Shown here piece after piece: positions 25,267-38,400 of a stretch of DNA of 64,000 nt. The notes under the pieces were generated by a model, which saw only the letters and a list, made by a program, of their open reading frames with translations, was not told where the DNA came from and ran no database searches. The DNA is from Volvox africanus (Eukaryota > Chlorophyta > Chlorophyceae > Chlamydomonadales > Volvocaceae). Position numbers and translations under genes: made by a program. How positions within the stretch are numbered: the stretch's first letter is position 1; the number at the start of each line of letters is the position of its first letter. The stretch spans positions 2,558,501 to 2,622,500 of the forward strand of contig BSDZ01000086.1 in assembly GCA_030268105.1 (NCBI GenBank), in the 5' to 3' direction.

Positions 25267-28200
25267 ACGTGGTAGCGAGCACTTGATCAGGCGGGCAGGG
25301 GAATCAGGCAGCAAGGTAGCTATACTGCTGCCTGCTAGATATGAAAGTGTGAATGAAGTGATGGCCGTAGATTGTGGACGTGAGTTGGGGTAGCGACCAC
25401 TTAGAATTGCAATTTTGTTCGCTGATACCGGAAGTCTTCAGAATCTCACGAACATTGATCTATTAATTCTAGACGTCCTTACCAATCCAGCACAATATCA
25501 GATGGCTGTTGGCTGACATGCAATTTTGCTGGATAAGTAGTTGATTCCAGTATAATCAGTTGTCCTTTCCTGAGTTGCGACGCTGCGCAGAAGTGCCGTT
25601 CATTTTGTCAAGACTTCCCTGCATGACACGAAGCCGCAGAGACTGTGAACCCAACCTCTTCGCATTGGCACAGGGAAATGTATTAGCAGACAACCGCGAC
25701 CACGGCTGTCCTTGCCGCACGCGTATTCGAATGATTGCACCGGATGATTGTGATCTTGTCCTAAAGCACTACTCACCGATATCATGTGCCACGTGTTGCG
25801 ACGGACCGTCGCTCACGGTCCGTGAGGCTTGACGTTGATAACCGTAATCCTTTCAGAAAATTTCCATACGAATGCGCATCCTTGGATGAAACTTCCCGTC
25901 CGGTTGCTGCTCACACCACACTCACATACTCATATACATACACACTCGCATACACATACACATACACATACACACTCGCATACACATACACATACACATA
26001 CACACTCGCATACACATACACATACACATACACACTCGCATACACATACACATACACATACACACTCGCATACACATACACATACATACATAATACATAC
26101 ATATACGGGTAGTTATCTCGGGGGTCAGGCAGGATATGAGAAGTATACTGCCAAGAGTGAGACAGGGTACGGCGCTCTGCTGCTGGACGAGCGAGCGGGG
26201 AGTGAGTGAGCGACCCGTGAGCGAGTTCAGCAGCAGCAGCCGTATCCTGTCCAGAGATTTGCAGGATATTTCGAGTAGATGACTGAACCGTGAGATAGCG
26301 GGTTATTCCAATGGCAGCGCCGAAGTACCAGTAGTGCAATATTGCTGCACAGTGCAAATATACTAAAGTGCACCTCACGCTCACTTATTACACGTCTCAC
26401 ACTGATTGATTGATAAATGCGATGTATTTGCATCGAATAATAGGGTACTGAGGCGCCGCCAGTGGAATAAATACACATACACATACATCAAACACACACA
26501 CACACCACCACCACCACCACCACCACTATATCGCAGCTTTTAGCTTCTGCGAACGTGGCCACCAGGATGCCTCGGCGGACGAGGCCAATCCAATCTGGCA
26601 CGACAACAAAATAGTTAACAATCCATCCTGTTTAGATGTACAGCTGAGATAACTGCCATAAAAGCAGCAAATTCCATAGGCTTGGGAAATAATCAAGTGA
26701 ACAAAAGCCGCCATCCTGCAAATAACCGAAACTCTGAAGGACCTTCCTCCCAAAACCCTAAGGTGAATCCCTGGAGAACCTGGTAAGATATGACAAATGC
26801 ACTGCATCGAACCCCCAAATCCCCAATAGTGCGATATCAGCCCGGAAAGGAACTTAAGATTCTTGAGACGTTCCCTACACTGAAACGTTTCACGCACGGC
26901 CCCGGGAAAGTGTGAGAGCCGGCGGTCTCGATGGTGTTCGCAGAATGTTCGCTGAGGGTGAACTCCCAAACCTCCAGACGTCAGAGAGTGGACTCCGGGC
27001 GCCCTTATGGCTGTACGTATCAAGTCCACACGACCAGGCTGCGGATTTCACACCCCCTCCATCCCCTCCATCTCCTCCATCCCTGGCAAACAGGCACTGC
27101 CAGACTGCCCTAAGTGAATCAGAGGTTGCACCCCGGACGCACAAACCCTCTTCCTTCCAAGACGTTCAAAAATTGCGTGCATCGGAGCCCACAAAAACGA
27201 GGCTTGACCTGGTCTATTATATTATCATGCATTGCATGTGTACGCATGTGTACTGATCCAAACGCGAGCTCGTAAACTCCAACGTTCGCGGGCCCGCTCC
27301 AACTCCTACCCAAATGTAACCAACTCATGTCACCATGACCCTCCTCTTGGCTGAGACGACTGCCCAGCACTAGCCCACGGAAGGTGCATCTACTCTCAGA
27401 AGGAGAACATTCCTTCGGGGACAAAAACAAGAATCTTCCCGTCCGGCTAAGTCGTTGCCTGTCGAGTTGCAGTAAGGGATTATCACCACCACCACCACCA
27501 CAACCGCTCCGGCCACAGCGCCAACCCCACTGAGGATTCCATGCTGGGGCTAAACGCTGGCTTTTTAAGGCACGGCTCCAGTCACCATAGGCGCCTCCTT
27601 GTCGGCTCTACCACAATTACACATCTTTCCCCCTACCCTCCCCAATGCGCGTGTGTGTGCGCGCGCACACACACATGCACGTACAACATCATTAATAGTT
27701 TGAGTCGTTGCGCCTGGGACCATCATGTTGAACAGGTCAACAACGCGCGAGGCGTGTGCCAGTAACCAGCACAACAATACCTTCACAACGCTTGAGCATG
27801 CAACAGAATGGTGGAGCTGCTGCTTGAGATGCAGGCAATGGAGGTTAAGGAGATCGTATTTGTTCGAGACCACTCCATCGGGTCAAGGCAGGATGGTATG
27901 GATGGCAAAGTGTTTCGAGCCGGTGACCTGATGATGCTCTGCTGCCTCACAGTCCACCGGCAACAAGGTCCCCTTGTGACCCTCATTTGACTCCTCCAAC
28001 TAGGAACCAATTACCAACTGCGGCATCCCCTCACATCCGCCCAGCCGAACCTGACTGAGGCGAGCATCACTGAGGCTGTACTCCTCCGTAAAGGATAAAC
28101 AAACCCCGCTGGGTGGTGTAGAGAAAAGCACCCGGTCACCACGATCCCCACTCCCACCCCACGCCCACCCGGGGGACACCGCATTCCATGCTCATTCCTG

Positions 28201-29435
28201 ATGATGCTTATCGTGCCATGAGTGCACCATGGTTCAACACTGACAGACACGTCCAGAGTTTCAAAGTGACTGCGGCATGCACGGGGAGACATGCGGTTCG
28301 GATGCATACCCCACCATCAGTCATCGAGAGCGCCTGTGCTTTAGCATGTCAGGCACCCAGTCGTTTCGTTTGTTTTGTCCTTAAATGCAAAAAGCAACAG
28401 AAACAGAAATGTCGGCAAAACGACTCAGGGTCCGGAACAGCCCTTGACATCCTGTGCCCTTGCTCACGACAGCGGCCTTCAGAGGAACCTTCGCTCCCGC
28501 CTCCTCCTCCTCCTTTTCTTCTCGTCCTTCTTTGCCTTCTACTTCTCCCACATTGAACGTTTTGGTGGCACAGTCCCGTTTCCACGGCCAACGCTACGGA
28601 TGAGTTAGGTAGGGGAAGGCGAACAAACGCGCCCCAGTACTGCTACTGAAGAATGAGTCCAGAGGGCGCAGGAGGAGGAGCTATTATGAAGGCCGCAGTA
28701 ACCCCGACCTCCCGATGCAGGATTATAAGGATATACGGGACTCTACCCAAAATTGTAATCATGCATGCATGCACGAAGCAACATACATACGTGTCCATGT
28801 GCAAGGGACTCCGATCCTGCAGGTGCTGCGTGGGCCGCAGCAATGGCGTTGCCTTGCGCGTGCTAACGCAAGCGTGCGCAGCTCGCATGTGTGAGTCCGC
28901 ACACCTCTGGCGACCAATCACCATCGCCATTACCACCACATCGCCATTACCACATCATCTTTTGCAGTACCCACACGAGCCCCCTCAGAAGAGCATTGCA
29001 GCACCCTCCCTTCAACAATTTGTCAGCTGCGGTATTGCATGATGCTAGAAAGTGGACTCTATATGTTTCACACCACACAACGCAACGCAACACAACACAA
29101 CGCAACACAACGGTTCGGCGACATACGATCGCATGAACAGTGCTCCATTGGAAACGACATTTCTGATCTACGAAGGACGGACGAGGGGTCATCACCGACA
29201 GATTATACACACACAAAACCACAAGCTGCTCCCCTTCCCACCTCTCAAGCTATGATCTGTGCCACAGAATCACTGTAGCTCCCTTTTCCTCATTGACGTT
29301 ATGTTTCCACGGCGTTTTCCCGCCACCTGCCGCCAGTTAGGTTAACCCCTACAACCCTTAAAACCCTAAAACTCTACGTCTTTATAAGTCGGCTGGCGGA
29401 TCCTTGACGCAAAAATCTTTCAAACGCTGACACAG
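25267..29435. other. repeat-rich intergenic region
   Basis: No domain or spliced gene is recognised. The region contains a 30-bp minisatellite (25941-26090), a CAC trinucleotide run near 26503-26525, alternating purine-pyrimidine CA/GT tracts near 27650-27680 and short CAACA-type repeats near 29085-29115. The 3' untranslated region of the cyclase gene should occupy part of the right end. Confidence 0.5.
25941..26090. repeat. 30-bp minisatellite, five units
   Basis: The marker cacactcgca recurs at 25941, 25971, 26001, 26031 and 26061, each followed by 20 bp of (ACACAT)-type sequence. The unit length is divisible by three and stop-free, so both strands show artificial open frames here (His-Thr on the plus strand, Val-Tyr on the minus strand). 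Confidence 0.95.
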
Positions 29436-32400
29436 TCACAGGCCCGGACCCGACTGGGGCTGGCGCGGCGGCGAGCGCAGCCCGAGGGACCCCCTGCCGC
29501 CGCCTAAACCGCCGTCGCCTTTCCCCCCCGGCAGGCCACCCCCTCCACTTGAACCCGTCATTCGGCCACTATTCATGTGCGACAGCGCAGCTGTAATGGA
29601 CAGTCCCGCTCCCGAGGATTGCCGCCTCTGTGGGTGTGTGTGAAGCTTCCTAGCAGCACCAACTCTGCCACCCTCACTACCGCCAGCGTAATCCAAAGCC
29701 GCTCCCGAGGGCACCGTTGGTGGTGGACCGATGCCGTCACCATCAACGCTCCCGGCGTCCAACTCGCCCTCCGAATCCCCCTCCCCATCAATATCCTCTT
29801 CACCAACCACAATCACGAAGCTGTTCTCACCCTGACGCAAGATGCCCAACATCTCCACTTCCCCACGGAGCTCCTGGGCGCGAGTGCTGCTGGCAATCGC
29901 TGCGGTGGCCACGGCACCAGCTGCATGCGCATCACGTCTCCAATAGAAGCTCCCGGTGCCGCCAGCTGCAGCGGCACCTCTGAGAACAGGAGAGATGGAA
30001 GGGCTGCCTGGCGCTGCGCCTCCCCCGGTGCTGCCGATGGCAGTAACGAAATTGAAGAAGCCGATTCCACTGGCGGTAGACATGAAGCGGCGACCGCCCT
30101 CTGTGGGGGACCGAGCTCGCCTCCCCAAGATGATGCCGCGCGGATTGACTGCGACACCGGCAGTGGGGTTGATCCCAAAGTCGCTCGCGTGACCGTTGTC
30201 GTCGGTACCGCGGCGGCGCACCTGACTGTGCAGGAGCGTTAAGGGGTTGGGGCGAGGGTGAGTTTACAAACCGGAATCATGAAAGCCGTACCGGAATCAC
30301 GATGGCAACACACTCAAGTCCGGCAAAAAATCAGAAAATAATCAGATGCAGGAGGTATTGCCCTTGCACTGTGCGCCCTTGGGACTTCACTTGCTTCATA
30401 CGAGGTCGGAGGTCCAGGTTGCACCAGATTGGGAAGGTGAGGAATGCCCAAACCGCACCCCCAGCACCGCCGCCCCTTTCCCCCCTTGGGGCCGCTTTCC
30501 ATCCCATCCCACGCCCCTGTTTCCACCAGTCGTTATACGCTACACCCCAGCAGCCCTGATAACGCCCTGTGACTGACCCGCTGAACGAACCCGCGCGGAA
30601 GAGGCCTCCAGCAGCCCGCAGTCGTGCAGGCAGTCGATCACGCAGCCCGCCGAGGCCGATGCCTAATCCACCTCCACCTCCACCTCCACTTCCACCTCCA
30701 CCTCCACCTCCACCTCCACCTCCACCTCCACCTCCACCTCCACCTCCACCTCCACCTCCACCTCCACCTCCACCTCCACCTCCACCTCCACCTCCACCTC
30801 CACCTCCACCTCCACCTCCACCTCCACCTCCACCTCCACCACCACCTGACAGCAGCCTCAGCCGCATGTCGATGGCGCCTGATGCGTTTTCTCGCAGACC
30901 CCTGTCACCGGCCCTGGACTGTTCGACCAGCCCGGGGCCAGCGGTGCTGGCGCCAGCGTCAGCGATGGTGGCGGCGGTGGCGGCATCGGGTCCTTCCAGG
31001 GTAATCTGGACCGCTGCCAGGTTATTGTGGCGACCTTGAACTGGCGAAGGCAGAACTGGATGGACGGAGCCGCTCTTGGAGCCAGTGATTGCACCGCCGC
31101 TTCCGGTCGCAGCGGCGGTGGCAGCCGCGGCGGCGCTGCTATTTGCAGCGCTACCCTGCAGCGCCAACGAGGCTGAGCGGAGAAGCGCCGAGAGGTGGCG
31201 CACAATACCCTGTGCAGGCCCGGAGCGGATGTTGACTGGCGACACGGTAATACCCCACGGCGGGCTCTGTTGCGGGTGCTGCTGCGAGTTCAGGGTTGAG
31301 GGCTGCTGCGCGGGCAGCTGCAGGGATGCCATCAGGCGGTGCCCCCACGGCGGCTGCGGGGACCGGTTGGAAGCATTGGAGCTGCGCGGGTTGGAGGAAT
31401 GCGCGCCGTCGATGCTGCAGCCTGTCTCACCGGCCGAGTTGCGAGAGGTTCTTGTTCCGGATCCTAGGGATGGAATGCCGTTGGGTCCGCCGGCGCCGCC
31501 AGCGGCGGCACTTCCGCGACCCGCAGGACTCATATCCACATAGCCGGACATGGAGCTGCGCAGGACGAGATGTCCCACATGGCTGCTTACTCCAGCGTTT
31601 ACAGGCCCCTCGGCAATCAGGCACCCTTCCCCCCCCTGAACCTGAGCTTGGCTCGCTAACCGCTGGCCCGCGGTAGTGCCAACCACCGGCCCCAAACTAC
31701 CAGACGTTGAAACCGTCGTAGCCGGTGCCGATACCGCCGCTGCGGCAGTTGCTGCCGTTGTTGTTGCTGTTGTCGCTATTGATGCTGCCCCAGCGGTGGC
31801 AGTGGCTGCAGTGTTGACGCCCATACCCGCATGCGTGGTTTCGAGAGATATACCGGAAGCGACGGTAGCTGCCGCGGTGGCCGACGCAGCGGTACGTGAG
31901 GGCGAATTTGATACATCCTGTCGTCCGTCCAACGACCCACGGGCCACTGCTACCATTGTTGTTGCAGCCAGGTTACTGAACTGGCTGCCTAGGCTGCTGC
32001 GCCGGCTGGACCTGCGAGGCGGTGAGGGTCATGGGGTGTAAGGGGCGGGGTGCGGCCCGTCTGTGTGGGGTGGTGAGGGTTATTGATGGTGGGGCTGGCT
32101 GGGGTCAGAGGAGACTGCACTCAAAAGAGGAGACGTAGCCACAGATTGGTGGAGCGGACTGAAGCCGACAACATCAAGGGGCCTTGCGCAGGCACATGTG
32201 AGGGGCCCCACCCCACACCTTGCATATCCGATTGCGTTGTTGTTAAATTAACTTCCCCACACCCGCCCCACCCCACCCCGCACCTATCCCTCCCACCCAC
32301 CTCCTGGACAGAGTCCGCGACACCGGACGCCATGTCACGCTCTCCTCTCGCCGCAGCGCTGCCGCCAGGCCCCCCGTCATCGAGTGCATGCTACCTAGGA

Positions 32401-35400
32401 TCAGCCGTGACGGCACACTGCCACTGCCAGCCGCTGCCGCCGCCTTCAGACCGCTGATGCCTGGGAGAACAGAGTTATTGGCGCTGATATGGTGTGTAAG
32501 CGCCGCCGCTGATGCGGCGGCGGCGGCCGCTGCCGCTGATGTTCCGTTGTTGATACTCACGTGGTGGTGCCACGCTGCGATGGGGTTGGATATGGGCAGC
32601 TCATCCAGCTCCAGGGGGCCCTCAGGACGGGTCAGGACGGTGCGGGCACGATGAGAGACCACAGCGGCGGCAGTTCTGTGGCCGAACATGAAAACAGCAG
32701 CACAGCACATAACGGTACATTTTACAGCATGAAATTAAATAAGCTTTCGGGGCAGTACCGTCGGGGCAGTCCAAAGCTGGTTCATACCCGCTGGCAACCG
32801 GTGATGACCTTTTTGATTCGCACGTTGGCCGAATCGCTCTCGTTTCCTCTGTTTTCCCAGATCCCCGGTCGGTCCGTGCCAGGAACAACCCAACCCTCTG
32901 ATGGTGATTACCCCCTCCCTTTTCCCCCCTCCCCTTTTCCCCCTCCCTTTCCCCCCCTCCCCATTTCCCCCCTCCCCTTTTCCCCCCTCCCCTTTCCCCC
33001 CTCCCCTTTTCCCCCCTCCCCTTTTCCCCCCATCCCCATTTTCCCCATTCCATTTTCCCCATCCCAGCCGCATCCTAGAACTCTTACTTAATCTGGTACA
33101 CCTCAACAGGCTCCGCCACGCCCTTGAGAAGGAATTGCCCCATGCTGAGGCCCGTAAGACCTGCCAGCCGGGCAGCCGGCTGCAGGGCTGCGGCCAGCCA
33201 TGCCTCACGGGACGCGAGGATCTGGCCCGAGCCCGCCGCTGCCACGATCCGCGCCGCGCGGTTCATGGCGCGGCCGCGGTAGCTCATGCGACCAGTGACA
33301 CAGTTGATTTCGCCACGCAGGCGGCCCATGTCCACCCCTGCCTTTAGCCGGAGGCCCCTGGCGATAACAAGGGAAAAGGGAAGGGAAAATCCTGTAAGGA
33401 GGACAGATACCATAAACCCTCTGATGGTATCTTACCACTGGGTGTTGAAGTGCGCCCAGTAAGCAGTAAGAAAAGACCTGATGATACTAAGGATAGCCGA
33501 TGTGACGTCAGAACGATTGAGGAACGCGCGCTGCAGAGCGTAAAGCAGCCCAAGTGCAAAATCCAGAGACCCCTCCAAAAAGGACCCCCCCCTCCGCCCA
33601 GAAGAAGCAAACACATACAAATGCATGTGCACAGATACATGCATGCGCTTTCTTTTTTACTGTTTCTTACAATACTGCTTTCGGTCCCTATCTAAGTATC
33701 TAGGTAGGTCTTGATTCCAGATGAAGCCCCGGGGGGATGCCCGGGACTGCGCTGCTGCGATATTACCTTTCGTCTCGTCACTGTATTTCTCAAGCATATG
33801 TCCCCATCCCATTCCGGCTGACAGCAAGCTCACCTGAACACGACGATGTCCTCGTGTACCCCGGTGTTGGGATTGAGACGGGTCACGCAGAGCTCCTCGC
33901 ACGCTTCGTGGCACATCAGTTCCTAGAGATGGGGGGGGGGTAAGGACAGTGAACCCGGGCGGCAGGGGTACGGGAGCGGCATGCATTACGGGTTTCAAAA
34001 GCCTCAAGTGTCCCAAGTGTCCTGCAGCCTAGGCTGGATTTCAGACCGACCCGGTTAAGATCGTGTGACGTGGACTGACTAGGTCCCTAGCAGCAATGCA
34101 AGCACCTAGCGTACGGCCATGTCATCTGGGCGAGTGCTTGAAGTCGACCTGGACTGCCGCCACCACTGCCGGTACCACCACCACCGCCACCAACACCACG
34201 GCTCGCAGCCGCGACCCCGGACCCAGCCCACCGACCGTTTAATTGCCCAGGGCAGTACCTCTGGCCATGCCAAACTATTCATGTCGCTCTGGCACCTGGC
34301 CACCCAGGCTAGTCCCGCACTTGGGGAAGGGAAGGACGCCAGGACTAGACCGTCAACAGCCTCCACCTGGGGACATGCCGGCACGCAAGAGGCATAGGTA
34401 GAAGGAAGGCGGCAGAATAGGGTGTTGGGGCGATTCTATACGACCTGAGGAGCGAACAAACCCCTTGATCTTTTCAAAAGTGGAATGATCGAACGCCGCC
34501 CCTCCCTGCAGCCCCTTCACATCATCATGAGAATCGCAATAGCTCCGCCATCAGCTGCTCGACGCACGCACGTACCAGGAAGAGAATAACTTCTTCCTCC
34601 CAACTCCTCCCCTTTCTTGGGGTCTTTATCCCTCCATCCACCGCATCCAGTGGACTCCAGAGCGATGGAGTCTGCTGTTGACACTCACCCGACACCGGCA
34701 TCATAATTCCTGTCACCCAACAAACCGCCCAATGCGCCCCACTTGCACAGGCTCCGATTCCCTCCCCCTGCCTCTCCCCCCTCATTTCCCGACCCACCAA
34801 GTAGCCCTGGTACTTGATGAGCTCAAGGGAGACGTAGTCCCGGAACATCTCCAGAGCTACGGCCGCTAGATCTGGCCGCCACTCAAGTAGGCTCACCGCA
34901 CCCACCACATGCACAAACACAACCACGACATTGCCAGCGGGGGCGTCCAGCACCCCCAGACTGAGCTGCTGCAGTGAGCGCACCGCACGCAGCGCCGGCA
35001 GCCGGCCCTGCAGTCCGCGCGGGCAGCCGCAATAGAGGCTGATGGAGGGGAGGTCGCTCTTGATGCGGTGCTCGCCCATGTGCAGGACCATGACGCCCTC
35101 GCGAAGTCTTTCCACAGCAAGCTTGAGGTGGCAAAGGCGGGAGGCGCGGGTAAATCGGGTAAGATGCCGTCATATTCACTGTTAGTCAGTGAGCCGGACA
35201 CAAGAATCCGGGGCTGCAAAATTCGTCAACAGTGTCCCGCCTACAGTGACCACTCGAATGACCAATGACCACTCCACGGCCCCATGTTCACTTCTCTGTC
35301 AGTAGGCGGACAGACAGAACTGCTCTCTTATCTTCAGCTTCAGCCGGACGATTTACTTGAGCTGGCCATTGGATGCCCCAACCTCGGGCCCTCGTTCCCG

Positions 35401-38400
35401 ACAGCCCCAGAAAGACAGTAATGTAAATTGGGGGTTTGATCGTGAAAAGGTTTGAACCCTAAAACCCTAACCCTCAGTTGCCATGGCTGGGGTAGGAATC
35501 GATTCGGTCACTAACTCAGCACCGGCAACTTGCCAGGGAAAACACCGACCCTGCTCAAAGACACGTACATGAATACCATCATGGGCACCAGATACCCATT
35601 TGTGGGTAGCAGGAAAGGTCGTATCCTATCGGGCTGACTCCTGGTTTGACTCCAAAGTTCATTCCCAACTCACGAAAGCCTCGTCCAAGGCTTCCCCGCC
35701 AGCAAGTGACGTTTGGTTCGTCATCGTCCCGATTGAAACGCTCCTCGATGTGGGCACTCACGTCCCATCAGGTGCCATCTTTTACTCTTTGCGCTTTCGT
35801 CTTCTCTCCCGGCAGCTGTCTCGCAGTACACGATATCGTGATACGCTAACCATGAAAACTGCTCAACCGATCCCAGTAATCGAACGTGTCAACGAACGAA
35901 ACCCACACTCGCCTATCACATGCACACGCGGGTACTGGTTCCCGGAGCCCAGCACATGCACCACTACCTGTGTGAAGGCTGACTGCGAGATGAGCACCTG
36001 GCCCCCGTGCGCGCAATCCGCCACCGCCTTGGCCATAGACAATCCGACACCCGTGTACTGCATGCGGTTCGCCGTACGGTTGAGCTGCGCCAGGTCGGTG
36101 ATGTCTGATAGGCCGGAATGCATGCCCATACGCACACGAAGTCCCCTGCGTGTTAGGCAGTGGTGGCGGTGATGGCGGTGATGGCGGTGATGGTGGTGGT
36201 AATGGTGGTGGTAATGGCCGTGCAAGCGGGGAGGTAATGAAAATGGTGTGCGGAGAGACGAAACCTCTCTTGAGCTCGTAGTCTACATTTGGTAAACAGT
36301 AAGTCACGATGGAGACACGGGTATTGTCCTGCAGACCAGACAGAAATGGGGCGGGAATCTGGAACATGGACAAGGTATACCCCGCGGGGGATCCCATGGG
36401 GATCGCCAGGGGAATTGCCGGGGGATAACACAGTTGAGTGAAACCCATACATACACAGTGACCACACACAAACATTCACTCACACCTCAACTTACACTTA
36501 TGCTACTAATCAAATCCTCTGATTGGCTTCACGCCTTACTTCCACGCTGGTTAGCTACTGCTCTACTCTTCTAGTCCTTCCCCCTTCGATGTCCCCTGTT
36601 TAAGTCCCCTTAGGGTTTGATGTCCCCTGTAACTATGGCTCTGTTCCCTTATTTACAGGATTGCCATCCCCTTTCGCCGGAGCTGCTCTATCGCGCCGGA
36701 CTTATCCAAACACACATACGCACGCACATGCACACACATACACAAGCCGACACATCACAGCCGGCTACCCATGATGCTGCTCTAGCGCCGCGTCACTTCA
36801 GCTTCGCCTAACAAATTTGCGCGGGTAAGTCCCCCAATCCACACCTGAAGACCAGCAGTGCCCCCAGCTCGTCCTCCTCTACCACCTTCCACCGGCTGCA
36901 GAGAGAGTCCCCCACCGACTGTAGGTTGTGCTGTGAAGCCAGCCGCATCATGCACGCCATGCTGGCGGCACGGGATTCGGGGGTTGTCACTCCGCGGGCG
37001 CCGCCGTTGCCGCCGCTGCCGACACGTGGCCCCGGCAAGTTAACGAGCGCCAGGAGGCTGCGACTGAGGCCGGAATGTTGTTGTTGGCTGTGTTGTCTGT
37101 GTTGCTGGGTGCTGGGGTTTACGGCAAGGGGTGAGGTGCGGTTTGCCGTGGAGCTGACGACAGCGGTTGTGGGAGAGAGGGCAGGCAAGCTGCCAGAAAT
37201 CCGGCTGCTGAGGACAGAAACGAGATGCTGGGGAAAAGTGGGATGTGCGTTCTGCTGTTGCGGTGGTAGGTGCTGCTGTTGCGGGGGGTAGTACTGATGC
37301 TGCATGAACGCCGCTCCCCCCATCAGGCTACGCTTCATATCATTGCTGATTCGACCGTCGTGGCCGGTGGCCTCATCGGGCCGGGTGCCGCCGATGTAGC
37401 TGCAGAACGGAGGACTGGCAGGACTGCCATCAACATCCTGACCAGCACCACCCCCACCGCCACCACTACCACTGCCACCCCCACCGGATGTGACGACCGG
37501 GTTGTTGTTGGTTTGAACGGCCGCGGGAGCCTCTCCTCGAACCGTACCGTTGCGCGCTTCGTCCTCCGAGAGCATGCCGCCGGGGAAGAGCTGCGGTAGC
37601 GGGGATGACTGCCCTTGGAACGCCACCAACTCTACCGACTCGCCAATGTCCACGCCGTCCACAGAGGGACCGCGAAGGCTGCGGCTGTTGCTGCTGCGTA
37701 CGCCCGTCGCGTCACTGGTGCCGCCGCCGTGGCTGCTCGCCCCCGCCGTACGAAATGCCGGATCACTGTACATGCTACCCTGCGATGCTCCGCGACCCAG
37801 CGGGCTCGGCCGCAGCATTCCATCGCACCCGTGACCGTACGATCCTCCGGCTGCTACATAACTAAACGGCAACTGGTACTCAGGAAAACCCGCTGTAGCT
37901 GCGCCGCCGCCGCCAGCAGTAACATCACTGCGGCGCCGCAGGCTGGCAGCACGATAGCCAAAGGGACGGGGAATCATAGAGGCGGGGCCCAGATGGCTGG
38001 GGGCGCGTCGGTACGGAAGCTGGGAGCCCGGTTGTGAGGCGTTGGGGAGGCCATGTAAAGATGGTGAGGATGCCTCATGTGTGCATTGCTCCACGCTGCT
38101 GACTGTTGCGTTATCTGATTGGGCATTGCTTGCATACATAGAATGGGATTCTGTACGCAATGATGACACAGCACCAGCTGTGACAGAACTCTCACCAGCG
38201 CCACTTCCGCCACCGCTCGCTGCACGCTCATCGCTGCCGCCGCCGCCTACAGACTGCAAATCAAACGTCACCGACGACCGTCGTACAACGGCCCGTGGGC
38301 TGAAGGATCGAGGGCCAAGCGCCGTCCCCCCGACGCCGGCGCCCTCACCCAGCGGCCCGTTGGTGGCGGCGGTGGTGGCGGCGCCGACAAGCCGTTCTAC

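Noticed and set aside
25786..26384. His-Thr-rich and Val-Tyr-rich open frames on both strands
   Set aside because: They are explained entirely by the stop-free 30-bp minisatellite.
30569..31039. Poly-Pro and His-Leu open frames on the plus strand
   Set aside because: They are translations of the hexanucleotide repeat that codes poly-Gly on the cyclase strand.
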